NCBI GenBank assembly: GCA_016584495.1 | Contig: WAID01000002.1 | Span: 1,860,001-1,924,000, forward strand | Length of the DNA stretch: 64,000 nt | Source of the DNA: Celoporthe dispersa | Taxonomy: Eukaryota; Ascomycota; Sordariomycetes; Diaporthales; Cryphonectriaceae | Reading direction: 5' to 3' | In this document: one piece after another, positions 23,456 to 34,946 of the stretch | Layout of the letters: each line of letters starts with the position of its first letter | How positions within the stretch are numbered: the stretch's first letter is position 1 | Notes under the pieces: model-generated | What the model saw: the letters and a program-made list of their open reading frames with translations, nothing else | The model's database searches: none | What the model was told of the DNA's origin: nothing | Translations under genes and position numbers: made by a program

Positions 23456-24099
23456 GGCGGTCTCAATCCCAGTATCGCAGATTCAACATCAAGAGCATCC
23501 TAAGGACAGGTGGCTGTCCTCGTCATGTGGCAGCAACAGCAACAGCAAGGGCAAGTTGCGACCAGGTTGGATGCAGGGTGCTAATTCCCTATAGCGCTGC
23601 ATAGCACAATGTAAACAAACCACAGAGAGGGGGGGGGGTGGGCAACCCGCCAAGGGTCCCTAAGGGCAGGTGGGGCTACCATAGACCCCTCCGAGGCACG
23701 CGCCTTGATCCCTGCACCACCCCAGAACCTAGAGGCTCCTTGCGTGCCCGCTGTCGTGATCGATTTTAACACGGAGGCCTTTCATCATGAATGTTCCGCT
23801 CTGCCGCTTGTAGAAAACGCTCGCCAAGAACACTTCCTATTTCTCATGTCCCCTCAACCGGCCGCCTTTCCTTTGGGACCACAGGCGCTTTTGACTTCAT
23901 CTTCCTCCCTGACATCCGAATCGAACGTGGCGACACAGTGATTGTGTTGGCCACGGCCAGCCTCGGGGACCCTCGTCATAGGCTTTCTTCCTAGGTAAAC
24001 CTACCGGGCAGGAGGTCATTATCAGCTTCTAATCCTATTAAAAGGAGAAGAAGAAAAAAAGTAAGAATGGGAAAAAGAAGTTTGATCCCATTCGAGAGT
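23456..24099. other. Intergenic region
   Basis: About 640 bp between the HAUS6 start and the 3' end of the oxidoreductase. G run at 23630-23638, A-rich stretch 24045-24075. No gene seen. Confidence 0.45.
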
Positions 24100-25203
24100 C
24101 TATTCAACGTCAACCACCCCTCCCGTGCTCAATGCTCTCCTGACAGCTTCAGCCACCTTGACGGCAGCCAGCCCATCCTCTCCAGTGCATGCTGGCTGCT
24201 GTTCCCCCCTCACCACACCCACGATGTTGGCCACTTGTAGCTCAAACGGCACCTTCGTCCTCTCCTCGTCCGACAGCAAGTCAGCCAAAACCTCTGTAAC
24301 CTCTGTAACTTCACTGTGCCATGACTTCTCCTGGCTGTCACCATAGAAGGATCTTTTCAGGTCTGGGATGCTAAGGGTCCCTGCTGTGCCAAAAACTCGG
24401 TAGGCGTCTCGGCCCGTCTGGGGTATCAAAGGATTCTCTCCGGTGCCCGCCTCAAAGGAGTGCGGGCTGACTACCGCATCGCTAAGCACAAAGGTAGCAA
24501 CCACCCCGCTCTCAAAATGCAAGAGTATGGCACCACCTTCCTCAGCATCATAGCCACGCCGCTTCGGTGCTTCAAAGGCCGCCACACGCTTGACCCTACT
24601 GTCCAGGAGATAGTGAAGTATATCGATGTCATGGATCAGGTTGATCATGACTGGGCCACCCGCCTCACGGCTGCGGTGCCACTCCGTGGGTTCATCAAAG
24701 TACTCCTGGGGTTTGTACAACGCCCACAATCCAGACACGGCCGTGATGAGGCCAAGGGACCGCTCCTTGCTGGCGAGGATGCGTTTTGCGGCGACCACGT
24801 AGGGGTTGAAGCGCCTGTGGTGCCCGGTCAGGAGGTGCAGATTGCTTGCGGAGGCGTGTGCCACGAGGGCCTGTCCGCTGGCGATGTCAGTCGACAAGGG
24901 TTTCTCGCAGAGGACATGAATTCCCGCCGAGAGGAGTTCAGTGGACAGATCGGCGTGCGTGTGGTTCGGTGAGCACACGATGGCGACATCTGGTTTGTCC
25001 ATGGTTGATTGGACCATTGCCTGCACCGAGGAATAATACCTAGTCCCGAGCCGTATAGCTGCCTGGATAGCAAGCGGGCTAGGGTCGACGACGCAGACAA
25101 GCGAGGCGTCCGGATCTTGCTTGACGGCCAAGGCATGACGCGGTCCTATAGCGCCAGCGCCGATGATCGCGATCCTCACGGGTTGGCGTACAGTCGCGTC
25201 CAT
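24100..25203 (-). CDS. Gfo/Idh/MocA family NAD(P)-dependent oxidoreductase
   Basis: A single intact exon of 367 residues from the ATG at 25203 (MDATVRQPV); an in-frame Met 23 codons further up is possible but its leader lacks conserved character. The Rossmann motif is IAIIGAGAIGPRHA, followed by CVVDPS and the family's hallmark EKPL (HVLCEKPLSTD), then GHHRRFNP and the C-terminal sheet domain (GGPVMINLIHDIDILHYL, with the HDID acid). These enzymes oxidise or reduce sugars, inositols and related polyols in the cytosol. The HDxD and EKP residues are kept, so activity is expected, but the substrate cannot be told. Neighbours give no hint: they are core cell-biology genes. Confidence 0.92.
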   Translation of the reverse strand: MDATVRQPVRIAIIGAGAIGPRHALAVKQDPDASLVCVVDPSPLAIQAAIRLGTRYYSSVQAMVQSTMDKPDVAIVCSPNHTHADLSTELLSAGIHVLCEKPLSTDIASGQALVAHASASNLHLLTGHHRRFNPYVVAAKRILASKERSLGLITAVSGLWALYKPQEYFDEPTEWHRSREAGGPVMINLIHDIDILHYLLDSRVKRVAAFEAPKRRGYDAEEGGAILLHFESGVVATFVLSDAVVSPHSFEAGTGENPLIPQTGRDAYRVFGTAGTLSIPDLKRSFYGDSQEKSWHSEVTEVTEVLADLLSDEERTKVPFELQVANIVGVVRGEQQPACTGEDGLAAVKVAEAVRRALSTGGVVDVE

Positions 25204-25860
25204 GATGAGATGACCACTCCGAGGCCCTAGGGTTTGTCGAGAGATCAAGTGTTGGATGGGAATTGAAAACAATGAAGAGACATTATTGTCTAAGCTCTAC
25301 AGGGTTTAAGTTCAGGTTCTCTGCAGTGGGAAGACAATAGCCGAGGGAGTCAGGCTAAACATTTAACCAATCCCACCTCAGCCACAAGAGTCAAGACGTG
25401 TGAATTCAGCTGACTGACTCCACTAGACGTGCATAAGGTTATGGCCGCCCCTAATTACAGCACCTTGGCGGCTTGCAAGAATCGAACAGGAGAAGACTCG
25501 GCTGATTATAGAACATTAGCACATACAATGTATGTCTCTTCCTTTGACGCAAGAGCGGACTCAAAGCTTGGTGCAAGGAGAACAAGGCCTTGTAATACAG
25601 GCCCCTGTTTCCATTATTAGAACATCGTCTTTTCAACAAACCCCATAATCAAGAAAACACCAACAAAGACAGTAGTAACAATAGACCACTCTATCCTTGC
25701 CGAAGACAGAAGAATACAATTGCATTCTTGATCAGATCCTGAGCAGAGATAAAAAGGACCGATCTGTCAACCTCTCAAACAAACGTATTGATCCTCTATC
25801 CTCATCATTTCCCTCTTTGGCATCTTTTTGCTGAATAATACTTCACTCACCATACACACC
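25204..25860. other. Intergenic region
   Basis: About 650 bp between divergent genes; likely holds both promoters. Pyrimidine-rich leader just before the ATG at 25861. No gene seen. Confidence 0.45.
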
Positions 25861-26244
25861 ATGTGTCAGCAGTCCACTTGGAAAAATGTCTGTCCCAGCT
25901 GCGAGGAGACCCACCAATTCGAGAGGAGGCGCAAGGTTGAGCGTGGGTGGTGCACCTATGCCCACCGGATGCGACAATTTGGTGCCTGCGGGCGGGTAGT
26001 AGAGACCCTAGCTCTTTACGCTGGCAATATTGAGGCTTTTGCAACTCGCCACGATCTGGATACCAGTGACTGGGCTAGGGTGGAGCGCTTCAGGTAGGTG
26101 GAAGAAAGGATTTTTTATCAAAAAAAAAAAAGGAAAAGAAAAAGAAAAAGGCGGGGAGGGAGGGAGAGAGAATTGCAGAACTCACACAACGTCACTCAGA
26201 TCTACATCAGGTTTGACAACGTCATGAGCGAGATTAAAGGATAG
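25861..26244 (+). CDS. Small cysteine-containing protein of unknown function
   Basis: Exon 1 (25861-26093) and exon 2 (26211-26244) around a 117-bp intron give 88 residues; without splicing the frame stops four bases after the splice site, at 26097. The sequence starts MCQQSTWKNVCPSCEET with a CPSC knuckle, then a basic stretch (FERRRKVERGWC) and GACGRVVETLALY. There is no signal peptide, so it is probably intracellular. Small proteins of this style are common in Sordariomycetes without known function. The Cys spacing is compatible with a minor metal-binding knuckle, but a full zinc site cannot be drawn. The intron contains a long purine-rich run (A/G, 26118-26170). Confidence 0.6.
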
Positions 26245-26737
26245 TAACACACATGCAGGCATGTTCATACTGTGAGAGAATTTCTTGCATGTACTGAGTC
26301 CTACCGTTAGCCATTCTGAAGTCAGGTAAGAACTGAATACAGATACCCTCCATATTCTGCTGGTACAGATATTGCGATCGATTTGACCACCCTCCATCTT
26401 CTACTCTGACGAAAATCTCGAGTACAACCTGGTCAGGCCACCGCTGGCCTCGTAGTAGTCAACTAGAATATCAATGCCTTAATGAAATTAATACCGTCCA
26501 AATTATGATCTCAAGCTGACTAAAACTTTTTTTCGCTTCTAATATGGCTATCCTGATGATACACAGAAGCGTGCGGGTGCCTGCTACTCTGAGTGGAAAA
26601 AGAGACCAGCTGTCTGCCAGCTGGCGCCAGAGAGCAACGGCTCAAATTCCCGCTTTGCGTGAGATGTATATCGCCTCGCAAAATTTCAACCTTGAATCAC
26701 TAAACCCGCTTCCAAGGACCCAACTTCACCACCAACC
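26245..26737. other. Intergenic region
   Basis: About 490 bp between two genes on the same strand; it contains the promoter of the methyltransferase at 26738. No separate gene seen. Confidence 0.45.
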
Positions 26738-27469
26738 ATGGCGCTTCACAAATCCAACTTCAAAGTTCCCAAGTCTGCAGACGAGCAGGTCTCCATCTCG
26801 ATCGTCGACACACCGTGCGCAGCGGAGGGCCTATCACTCACAACTTGGAGCTCAGCCGGCATTCTTTCAAATCTACTCTACAAGTTGGACATTGATAAGT
26901 CTCAACTCGGACAGGAGGACATTAGTTACGCTATTCTCGAGCTCGGCGCCGGCACTGGCCTGAGTGGTCTATCTGCCGCAACAATATGGGGCATGAGCGC
27001 ACTACTGACAGACCTGCCAACCATCGTCCCTGGCGTGCAGGCTAACGTGGACCTCAATATCGACACTCTTCGGGACCACGGCGGATCAGCAGTTTGCGGG
27101 ACGCTCGATTGGACACAACCTGATATGATACATCTCCATTCTACCGGCCAAAAAGATGCAGGCAGTTTTACCGTAGACGAGGTCAATGGGTTTCCCATAA
27201 TACTTGCCGCCGATACCATGTACACAGAAGAACATCCAAAATTGTTGAGCCAAACTATTCTTAGGTGTCTCCGACGCTCTCCATTCTCTAAAGCGATTGT
27301 GGTGTATGCCATGAGAGTCGCATATATTGAGTACATGAGAGAATTTTGGGAGCTTATGGAGGCTGGAGGATTGGTAGCGGAGCAGGAGGGTAGGGAAGAG
27401 ATTGACTTGCGAGAATGGGATGATGAGAAACTACATGAATGGAGCGTATGGAAGTGGAAAGACCTCTGA
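26738..27469 (+). CDS. Family-16 (METTL21/EFM-like) SAM-dependent methyltransferase
   Basis: One intact exon of 243 residues. The order is that of the fungal methyltransferase-16 group: LTTWSSAGILSNLLYKLD (the substrate-pocket entry), motif I ILELGAGTGLSGL, the acidic strand LTDLP, then CGTLDW and ILAADTMYTEEHP (motif IV, normally DxxY-like), and a C-terminal W-rich end. Relatives methylate lysines on elongation factors and other translation proteins, or were named Rrg1 as glucose-repressed genes. No targeting signal is present, so it is likely cytosolic. The exact protein substrate cannot be inferred. A frame open upstream from 26544 has no conserved content, so the ATG at 26738 is preferred. 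Confidence 0.82.
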   Translation: MALHKSNFKVPKSADEQVSISIVDTPCAAEGLSLTTWSSAGILSNLLYKLDIDKSQLGQEDISYAILELGAGTGLSGLSAATIWGMSALLTDLPTIVPGVQANVDLNIDTLRDHGGSAVCGTLDWTQPDMIHLHSTGQKDAGSFTVDEVNGFPIILAADTMYTEEHPKLLSQTILRCLRRSPFSKAIVVYAMRVAYIEYMREFWELMEAGGLVAEQEGREEIDLREWDDEKLHEWSVWKWKDL

Positions 27470-27993
27470 TTTGGGCACGGCTGCAGACTACTTCCGTGAG
27501 AACATTACAGGGGCCAGAGGGCATGAGTTTAAAATTAAGGCAAATTTCTGAAATGCATATGCATTGTATATCAGCGGGATTATAGACAACGCAGTACCAT
27601 GGGGTCCCAGTACGCCTTGTTCACTGCATTTTAGATCTTACCATTCGTGTAACACAATTCAATCATCTTGGATAGATTGTGTAGCGCAAAAAAACTAAAA
27701 AAAAAAATTGCATGGACACAAAACGCCTTTCAGGCATTGAAGAATAATTATCCGGATCAGATATACGTGTCTGTGTTGCTGAATATTGGAATTCTTGCTG
27801 GCTTCATCGCTATGATTTCACAGACCAGACCTGCTATAGTTAGATCACTGGAAGGTAAGACGAGAAGCTCTGCCATTTAAAAAGATTGGAGGCTGTGTTC
27901 TGTTATGAAAACGTGCGTAATATTCTAATAAATGGCGTGGTTTCCGTTTCATGAGCCTACTGTACCTCGCCGTTGCAAATCTCGTACATATTA
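27470..27993. other. Intergenic region
   Basis: About 520 bp, AT-rich, between converging genes. The small frame 27668-27880 has no support. Nothing else seen. Confidence 0.45.
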
Positions 27994-28905
27994 TCAGCTA
28001 ATGCATCCATCGGTCTTGGAGTTTGACTCATGACCGATCTTGAAAGCCTCTTTCATTTCATGAAGAAGCCCATGCTGCTTCCCTCCCTGTTTAACAAGTT
28101 CTTTCTTCGAAGCCTGTCGCTTCTTTGCCTCCTTCATGTCCCCCTTTGCCCCGCCTTGGGTTTCCTGCCAAACCCTTGCAACCCATAACGCGATCATAAG
28201 GTCCAAGTGCGGCTTGTCTAGAGACACAACAATCTCGAGCCTCTCCTCATCTACAGTTTTGTCTGCACTAGGTGTCTCGATGGCGATAAGCTCACCCCCA
28301 CCATCGTGCCACTCCAGTATCCCTTTCTTGTGTCTGGCGTGGTAGAGTAGTCGCGGATGATTTGTCTCGTCGTCGGAGATGACATCGAAGGTGCCCTTGA
28401 TGCCCGTGATTCCCACGGATGTTTCCTTGCGCAGCTGCACGCCACTGAATTGGTCATGATGCTGACCACTGACGATGACCGCTCGCTCGTGCTTTCTGAA
28501 CGGCTCTTCTGCCTCATGAATGTGATAGAGGTCATCCATCATCTCGACTGTTTTCAGGGTCCCATTTTCCTCCAGGTGCCGTGTGGCTGGCACTTCGATC
28601 AGGCGCAGGCATGCTGTCACAGCATGGCTATTGAGTGGCCCCGAGAGCTGATATAATGGTCTCGCCCCGGAGATAGGAGGTCGGATGGTGGCTGTCTCTG
28701 GTGCAATCACAAGACTACCAGGGGTGATGGAGAACGGAGGGGGTGGATGCGAGTTCGATACCGGGCCCCCGCCGTCTTCAAGTAGATCCTGGTTCATCTG
28801 CTGTTTCTCCGGTGGCAAATCCGTAACGTCGTCCAGATTGCCCACACACGCAGCGTACGATGGGGGCGGGTCTAAAGATTCAGGATTAGAGTTATTGAAA
28901 GACAT
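27994..28905 (-). CDS. Hypothetical protein with N-terminal PPxY motif, tubby/LURP-like core possible
   Basis: An intact single exon of 303 residues from the ATG at 28905 (MSFNNSNPESLDPPPSYAA). An upstream open stretch to 29079 is low-complexity leader and is not needed. The N-terminus carries PPPSY, the type recognised by WW domains of Nedd4/Rsp5-class ubiquitin ligases, followed by a Pro-rich linker. The middle (PLYQLSGPLNSHAVTACLRL ... DDLYHIHEAEEP ... GTFDVISDD ... LLYHARHKKG.LEWHDGGGELIAIE) alternates strands in the way of tubby-C/LURP-one-like barrels that can bind membranes; this is inference, not recognition. It ends in a Lys/Gln-rich tail. No catalytic motif or membrane segment is seen. 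Confidence 0.65.
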   Translation of the reverse strand: MSFNNSNPESLDPPPSYAACVGNLDDVTDLPPEKQQMNQDLLEDGGGPVSNSHPPPPFSITPGSLVIAPETATIRPPISGARPLYQLSGPLNSHAVTACLRLIEVPATRHLEENGTLKTVEMMDDLYHIHEAEEPFRKHERAVIVSGQHHDQFSGVQLRKETSVGITGIKGTFDVISDDETNHPRLLYHARHKKGILEWHDGGGELIAIETPSADKTVDEERLEIVVSLDKPHLDLMIALWVARVWQETQGGAKGDMKEAKKRQASKKELVKQGGKQHGLLHEMKEAFKIGHESNSKTDGCIS

Positions 28906-29652
28906 TTTGTTTTTAGGTTTAAGAGCTGAAAGCGTGGAAGATCTGCAAGAAAGTAATTTCCTAAGGACCTGGAGTGGAGGTCTGGCAGGAAGTGAAGTTG
29001 GATGGGTAGCTGGTGATTTAAAAACTTTAATGGAAATATATGAAATAAAATCGACATGAACTCGAAGAGTCGCTGGCAACCTGGAGATGTTATTTGGCGA
29101 GGACCCGGTTGTCAGCCCTGCGTCTCAGCCACATATGTTGGCAGGGTCGGATTTTACGCAAGCTGTCATTCGCTAAAAAAAAAAGCTTGAAGGATTCGAC
29201 TGGGACAGCGGCCGAACCCGACTGCACCTGAAATACAACAAGTGCTGTCAGCATGACAAGCACAGCCGCCAGGCAGTAATCTGGCGGAAGTGGGGTGGTG
29301 AAACCATGAAAATGCCTCGCGTTCCGGGTATTCTCGACGGGGTCCGCTCGATGACTGCTCTCCTGTGCCGCGTATGAGATGGGCTAGATCTGCTACCAGC
29401 TTTGATATCGCGCAGCACAATTCATCAAATGGCTAGGCAAATATTGAAGCGAGTCGTTTCAGTACACTTCGCGTATCAGTACACATGATGAAGATGCATG
29501 TAGCATTGTGTGAGAAATCGTGTTAGCGAAAGCTGAGTGTAATGTACGAGAGTATAATGCTGTGCCAGCCCGCCACGTATTTAGGAAGCTATGGAGTTTG
29601 TACGATGACACACGTAATTATGTGCATAGGAATCTCTGAAAACTTCCTGGTC
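28906..29652. other. Intergenic region
   Basis: About 750 bp between the PPxY gene start and the 3' end of the sedolisin. No open frame with domain signal. Confidence 0.45.
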
Positions 29653-32059
29653 CTAGACGCTCAACAACAACTCAAGAAGCTTTGGAAAGTTTGGAGTGCT
29701 GAAGCCACATTAGTAGTTTTTCAATCATTATCGGACGGCCACGATACTTACCCAAGTCCACTGACAGGATCCCATCCTGCAGATGCGATGAAGCCAGTTG
29801 AATCACAGTTGGGATTGCTACCTGTAGTAACATCAAAGAAGACCTCGGGATGAGAGTACTATTGGGGAGTCAGAATTTGTGACACAACACTCGATGCAAC
29901 CAAGATGAGTTTAGTTGTTGGAAGTTTGTTTCTTTTCCTCTTTTTTTTAAAGAAAAAGAAATCAATGCTTACCAAAATCTCATTGACAAATCCGATCGTC
30001 GTCTTGTTAGCTGCCAAGCGGTGCTCATTCACCAAGGTGAGTACCGATCCCCAGACCGGAGAGGACAGGCTGGTCCCGAAGACCGTGTACCAGTCTCCTT
30101 CTGTGAATGTGACGTAGTAAGCACCTATAGCACTGACGTCTGGGTATCCTCTGCCGCCGATGTGATAAACACCATCGCCCACATCACTGAAGTTGGTGCC
30201 CGCCTCCTCGTAACCAGTGAAGTTCAGTGACACTTCGTCGAAATAGGTCGAGATGGCGCTCTTTTGCCACGACGGGGCTTCAAAGTAGTTTGAGAAACCA
30301 CCACCGGAGGCAAATGCGGTAGTGGAGACCTCAATGGGTTTGGCGCTGGTGTCGTTGTTTGGGAATTCGAATTGGGTACTCCCCACAGAGAGAATATAGG
30401 GACACGTCGCGTCCGCATCTGGGTAGAAAACTGTGCTATCCGGCCCTGCACAGCCAGAGGCATAGCCAAAATCTCCTGGGTAGGAGCCCACGCCGTAGTC
30501 TCCGGAAGACGTAACAACGGTGGTGCCTTGCAGACCAAGCTTCATGATCTCGTTGCACTGCCGCTCCAGGTAAGATGCTGGTAAGTCTCCTTCACCTCCT
30601 CCATAGGAGATAGATATCACGTTTGTGGGCTCGTAAACTCCGCACTGCAGCTGACCTTTATATCCCCCAGGGTTGGGATCGGGATACACAGGGTCCAAGC
30701 AATCCGCCTCAGTGCAGTCACCCGTTTCGCCGTAGGCGCTGTAGGTGCAGTAGCTACCGTCGAGAGCATCGAAGAAGGTGTTGTAAAAGCCGAGGTACGG
30801 AGTGGTGAGGGAGGTCTGGTTGATCTCGTAGTATTGGTCGTCCGTCTGGAATAATACGGTGCCCTGCGGCCAGATCAACGGCCACGCGGACTCAAAGTCA
30901 AGGTCAGACTCCACACCGGTGTCCTCTTCTGAAAGACCCGCGGCCTCAGCGGAGCCCACCGCCCCATCGATCAGCTCCTCTTTAGGGTAGGTGCCATTCG
31001 GGATGTACGGGTGGAGAGTGCTGAAGAAGACATCCAAGTCATATTTGCCGTAATGGTCGTTAAGCGACTCGAAGATGCCCAGCTCGTTTCCAGGTGCGGC
31101 AAGAGTGTTGTTCGGGATGCTGTACTGTGCCCTTATGCAGTCGGTCGTCACAAGGATGTCACAGTTCTCGGGAGTCAGAAGCGCGGTGGTGAAGTTGGGA
31201 ATCAGCTTGGAAGGCCTCTCGTCAACCTTGAGGACGGTCGGCTTGAAACCCCGCTTCACGAGGCTCTCGGGTTGCTGCCGCTTGTGCTTCGCCTTCTTCA
31301 GCTCGCGTGGATCAGGTCGCATCTTGATGCCGGGTGTGATGTAGTCGACGTGCTCTTGTATGTCCTTGGGCAAGTGGTACTCATCCACAGCGACATTCTT
31401 GGTCCCTGTGGCCACATCGGTGAAGACGTAAAAGTCCGCAAAGAGAATGTCTTCGACTTCGTGGGCTTGAGCATCAAATTGGATCCATTGCTTATTGGCC
31501 GAGACGGACAGTCTGTCGGCTGAGATGCCACTTGCGGTGAGCCAGTCCATAACCTAGGCGAGTTCACCTTAGCGAGAGGGTTCTCGATGCAAAACGACTC
31601 GACATCGCACGAGAGACTACTTACTGCGGCGACGCTTGTCTCGGACGGCGCGAACATATCAATCACCTCGTCTGCAGACATGTGTCTGCCAAAGTGTGGT
31701 GATGATGGGCTCGATCTAGCAAGCAAAGAATTAGCTTATTTAGCCGATCATCATGGCTTGGCCGTCTGCTCGGAGGTTACGTACTGCTCACGAAGCATCA
31801 GGGCGCCCTGGTCGAGATTTCTCTGCTTTAGCCCAATACGCATGGGCAGCAGGGCATCCCGTGATACCTTGACACCTCTTTTCCACTTTCGTCCCCATTG
31901 CGGCAATTGACGCTCATGTAAGGCGTGAGAAGCTGGAACGTCCCGCCTGGTGACCGCGTCGTGTCGCCTGGGCACATCGTGAACGGAATGAGAGAGCGGG
32001 CTAGCGCGGACAATGGCGAGACCACCCGCGAGGATGGCGCTCAAGTTCCGAAGCAACAT
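29653..32059 (-). CDS. Secreted tripeptidyl-peptidase of the sedolisin family (S53)
   Basis: Five exons (32059-31785, 31715-31625, 31553-29973, 29858-29752, 29698-29653) close in frame to 699 residues. A signal peptide (MLLRNLSAILAGGLAIVRAS) leads into the pro-domain (LPMRIGLKQRNLDQ, HFGRHMSADEVIDMFAPS). The catalytic domain starts near AQYSIPNN. The sedolisin acid pair is seen in VESDLDFE, the oxyanion Asp in TSSGDYGVG, and the nucleophile in FGTSLSSPVWG. The C-terminal calcium-site region reads TGSNPNCDSTGF and WDPVSGLGTPNF. These acid proteases remove tripeptides or cut internally in secreted protein digestion. Many N-glycosylation sequons agree with secretion. Intron 4 contains an A/T-rich run. 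The gene has no break, unlike many neighbours. Confidence 0.95.
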
Positions 32060-33352
32060 GGTGTATTGTAGGGTTAGAGAACAACGACAGTGGGCGTTCG
32101 TCAACAGCAAGAAGAAGAGGGGTGATAGGAACCGCAAAGGGGAGGGCAAGACACCTCTTATATATGAGACCTAGGGTGGCGGTGGCTGGAAAAGCTAATA
32201 CCAGTAGAGAGGATGCAGGTGAAGAGCACAGATGAAAGACCCTGGTCCTCAGAAATGACGGGGCAGCGAGATAAAGTTTACACGAAATGCAACCTTAATG
32301 CCTTGAACTCCCAAGGAACACCCAATCTCGAGAATATGTCAGTGCTCAAGGGAGTCTGCCCTCTACTTCTACTGTGTAGTACAACAAATTTATTTGACAT
32401 CACCCCAAGGTAACCGCTTTCCTGGTCTGGTCCGATCGGCCGGTGGTATGCATCACTGTATGACACTTAGGCGCCAGATAGCCTGAAGCGGTCGAACGGC
32501 CGACTTGCCGCTGTTGGCTCGATCGCCGTCTGCCTCGACCCACAGACCCTGGTGCATCACCCTGCCTATCAACCGCCCATTTGTGCCTGCCTAATTTGGC
32601 TTGAGTTCAACCGTTGATCTCGGAAGGGGGGAGATACAGAAGCTCGAAAGATCCCAAGGAGCTGCAAACTAAAACTAAGTAGGGTAGTATTGCCCCTGTC
32701 CCAGGCCCGGGGGTTAGAGAGAGCGCCGGGGGTGGGGGGGGGGAAGCCTCGAGAACAACCGCAGAACGGTGTTGAATGTCAAGGGTATATGAGGCTAGTA
32801 TGAATCTTGTACGTCAGTAAGCAATTTCCGGGAATGCTAAGCCGAGACCTATAACAAGCACCGTGCTTCAAAGCAGCTCAGCTCTTCAGCTTGTGGCATT
32901 TGGGGGAGCGAGTTCTGAATATGAGGACTACTCCTTCTCTAGTATTAATATAAGTTTCATCAGCGGCTCTCCAACGGGAGGGGTGGGTGCACCTGAGGGT
33001 TTGCCTGTGGGCTATCTCCGATTGAGCGACTAATCCTTGGAAAACTGCCTGTTCTCATATCAAACGCTGATTCGTCCTTTTTTTCTCCCGAATGTAAGTG
33101 TGCAAGCTGTAAACCCTGGATGAATGCCAACCCGGTCGGACCTACTGAAGACTGCTCTCAATATAATTTCTCCCAGGATTTGAGCATCGGTCGAATTGTC
33201 CCCTCTTTTCACAGTTCATGACACGTTCGGCTTTTGCACGTCATGCTCAATTTATTTTGCCACTTTATAGCCAGGTTTTATTGTACAAGTGTATACGGTT
33301 CTCCTATGTAAATAGAGGTAAGTAGGACCATAACGGGCAAGAAAACTATGTT
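32060..33352. other. Intergenic region
   Basis: About 1.3 kb between the sedolisin start and the 3' end of the cutinase-like gene. Contains a G-rich run (32723-32743). No coding frame, repeat pair or RNA gene recognised. Confidence 0.45.
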
Positions 33353-34232
33353 TTACAATTCGGTAGAATTAGAGTAAGCATATTTTCCAATCTTCGCAAG
33401 TGTCCATTCGGCGGCGACGGTCGAGTAGTCAGCATCATAAGCTGTGTGAAGAGCGAGGAAGTCGTCGGCGGCAGGCGAGCAAACTGAGTCACCGTAGTTG
33501 CACCAGTCACCAATAATATTACCGTAACGGCCGTCGAGGTTTTGGATCTGGTATTGGATGCGAGGATATTTCTAAAATTGCCACGTAAGTTAATTGGCTG
33601 GACGGGCGTATACAAGACGGTTTCGGGGACATAGACACTTACGCCAGTAGCGTTCCACGGATTTTCACCAAAGTCATAGCGCTCGTAAGGCACATGACGG
33701 GGGTTTCCAAAGAAGATATTGGCAATGACTGCACAGGAAGAAATTTTCAGTTCAAAGACTCAGATCCGCACTGGAGAAAATTCAGGTGCTCACTGTTCTT
33801 CCCGTTTTGCTCCGAGATCAGAGGCTGTGTCGCATTCCCAAGATACTCTTGCCCGCCGCCACCGGCGAGCGCATCGCCGACGATCAAGCAACCCTGGGAG
33901 TAGGAACCCAGCACGATCTTGCTGTCGGGACAGGCTTCGGCGTATGCATTGACCTGGGCACCTGCAGCAGCACGGCCAATGAAGTAGCTGTCTGTTGCGG
34001 TCTCGTTGGTTGCAGGGTAGATGATGTTCTCGTAATTTGTAGTAGCGGTCATGTTCGCAGCGACTAACTCAAATACATCGTAAGGAAAGCCAGGATAGGC
34101 CGAAAGGCTTCCCCGAGCGACCATGAAGTGGACATCAACACATTCTGTGCTGTTTTCTAGGACGGCTGAGACGATGGGTACCTGCGCAAGCAAGTGCACG
34201 CTGATGGCGGCGAAAATAGCGTGACGGATCAT
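33353..34232 (-). CDS. Secreted cutinase / acetylxylan-esterase-like hydrolase (CE5)
   Basis: Three exons (34232-33794, 33728-33643, 33571-33353) with 65- and 71-bp introns give 247 residues. A signal peptide (MIRHAIFAAISVHLLAQVPIVSA) precedes the alpha/beta-hydrolase core. All three catalytic positions are visible: Ser in GSYSQG, Asp in YGDSVCS and His in ALHTAYD, each in the normal cutinase-superfamily setting. VHFMVARGS and the cysteines (ECVDV, EACPD, GDWCNY, SVCS) fit the disulphide layout of CE5 proteins. The substrate may be cutin-like esters, acetylated xylan or other polymer esters; the sequence alone does not decide. The next gene upstream on the same strand is a secreted sedolisin's neighbour region, consistent with a secreted-hydrolase stretch. 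Confidence 0.9.
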
Positions 34233-34683
34233 TGTGAGTAGGGTTTTGAGTGGGTATTTATGTGTTGACAAAGGGCGTGACGGTAGTTATAATATTTTAC
34301 TCTCAATCGAGCCGAGAAAGAAAAAAGAAAAAAAGAAGCTGTGTCAGTTGCGAAATGACAGCACGTTGAGATTTTTTCGATGTGGCGGTACGGGATGATA
34401 TAGGTATGCAAGTTCTGAGCAACCTTCACGAAAGAGGGTGATGCCCCTTGAGTATTTTAATATCGAGTAGACCCGAGATCTCCGAGATTGCCCCTAAATT
34501 TTCGGAGCCGAATAACGATGTCATAGTAGCACTGAAAGCTAGCACGTCACAACATTAGCCTCCGCCTCCCTTTTCACTGACAAACAAAGCCGAATGCTCC
34601 GAGACTGTTCTAAGCACTGTGGTAGCAACTCTGCAATTCCAGGCTAAGGCGACCAACTTGACCATATTCGACATTAGGTATAT

Positions 34684-34946
34684 GCGCAACTAAAAGGAGT
34701 GACCACTCCTAGCTGGCTGAAATGACTCTGGTCTATATGCTGCGTAGTCGGGCTTATATAGGGTGTCTCAAATTGTTTGCTCCACTTAGCTCTTTCAAGA
34801 TGACGAATTCCTAAATATAAGCGTTTCAGGTTTGCCTTGAATTTCATAGCATGAGTAGCCAGTTAACATAAAATTGTGCAGTCTAACAGCTGTGTAAACC
34901 TTGGTCATTCCTAGCTAGCTGGGAGTAGTCACTCCTTTCACTGCAC
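34684..34946. mobile_element. Miniature inverted-repeat element (MITE-like)
   Basis: About 262 bp bounded by imperfect terminal inverted repeats of about 40 bp: the left end 34684-34725 and the right end 34905-34946 share AGGAGTGACYACTCCYAGCT in opposite orientation with roughly three quarters identity. No open frame is present inside. A related end with adjacent internal sequence occurs at 57052-57120, so the family is dispersed. No clear target-site duplication was seen. Confidence 0.6.
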
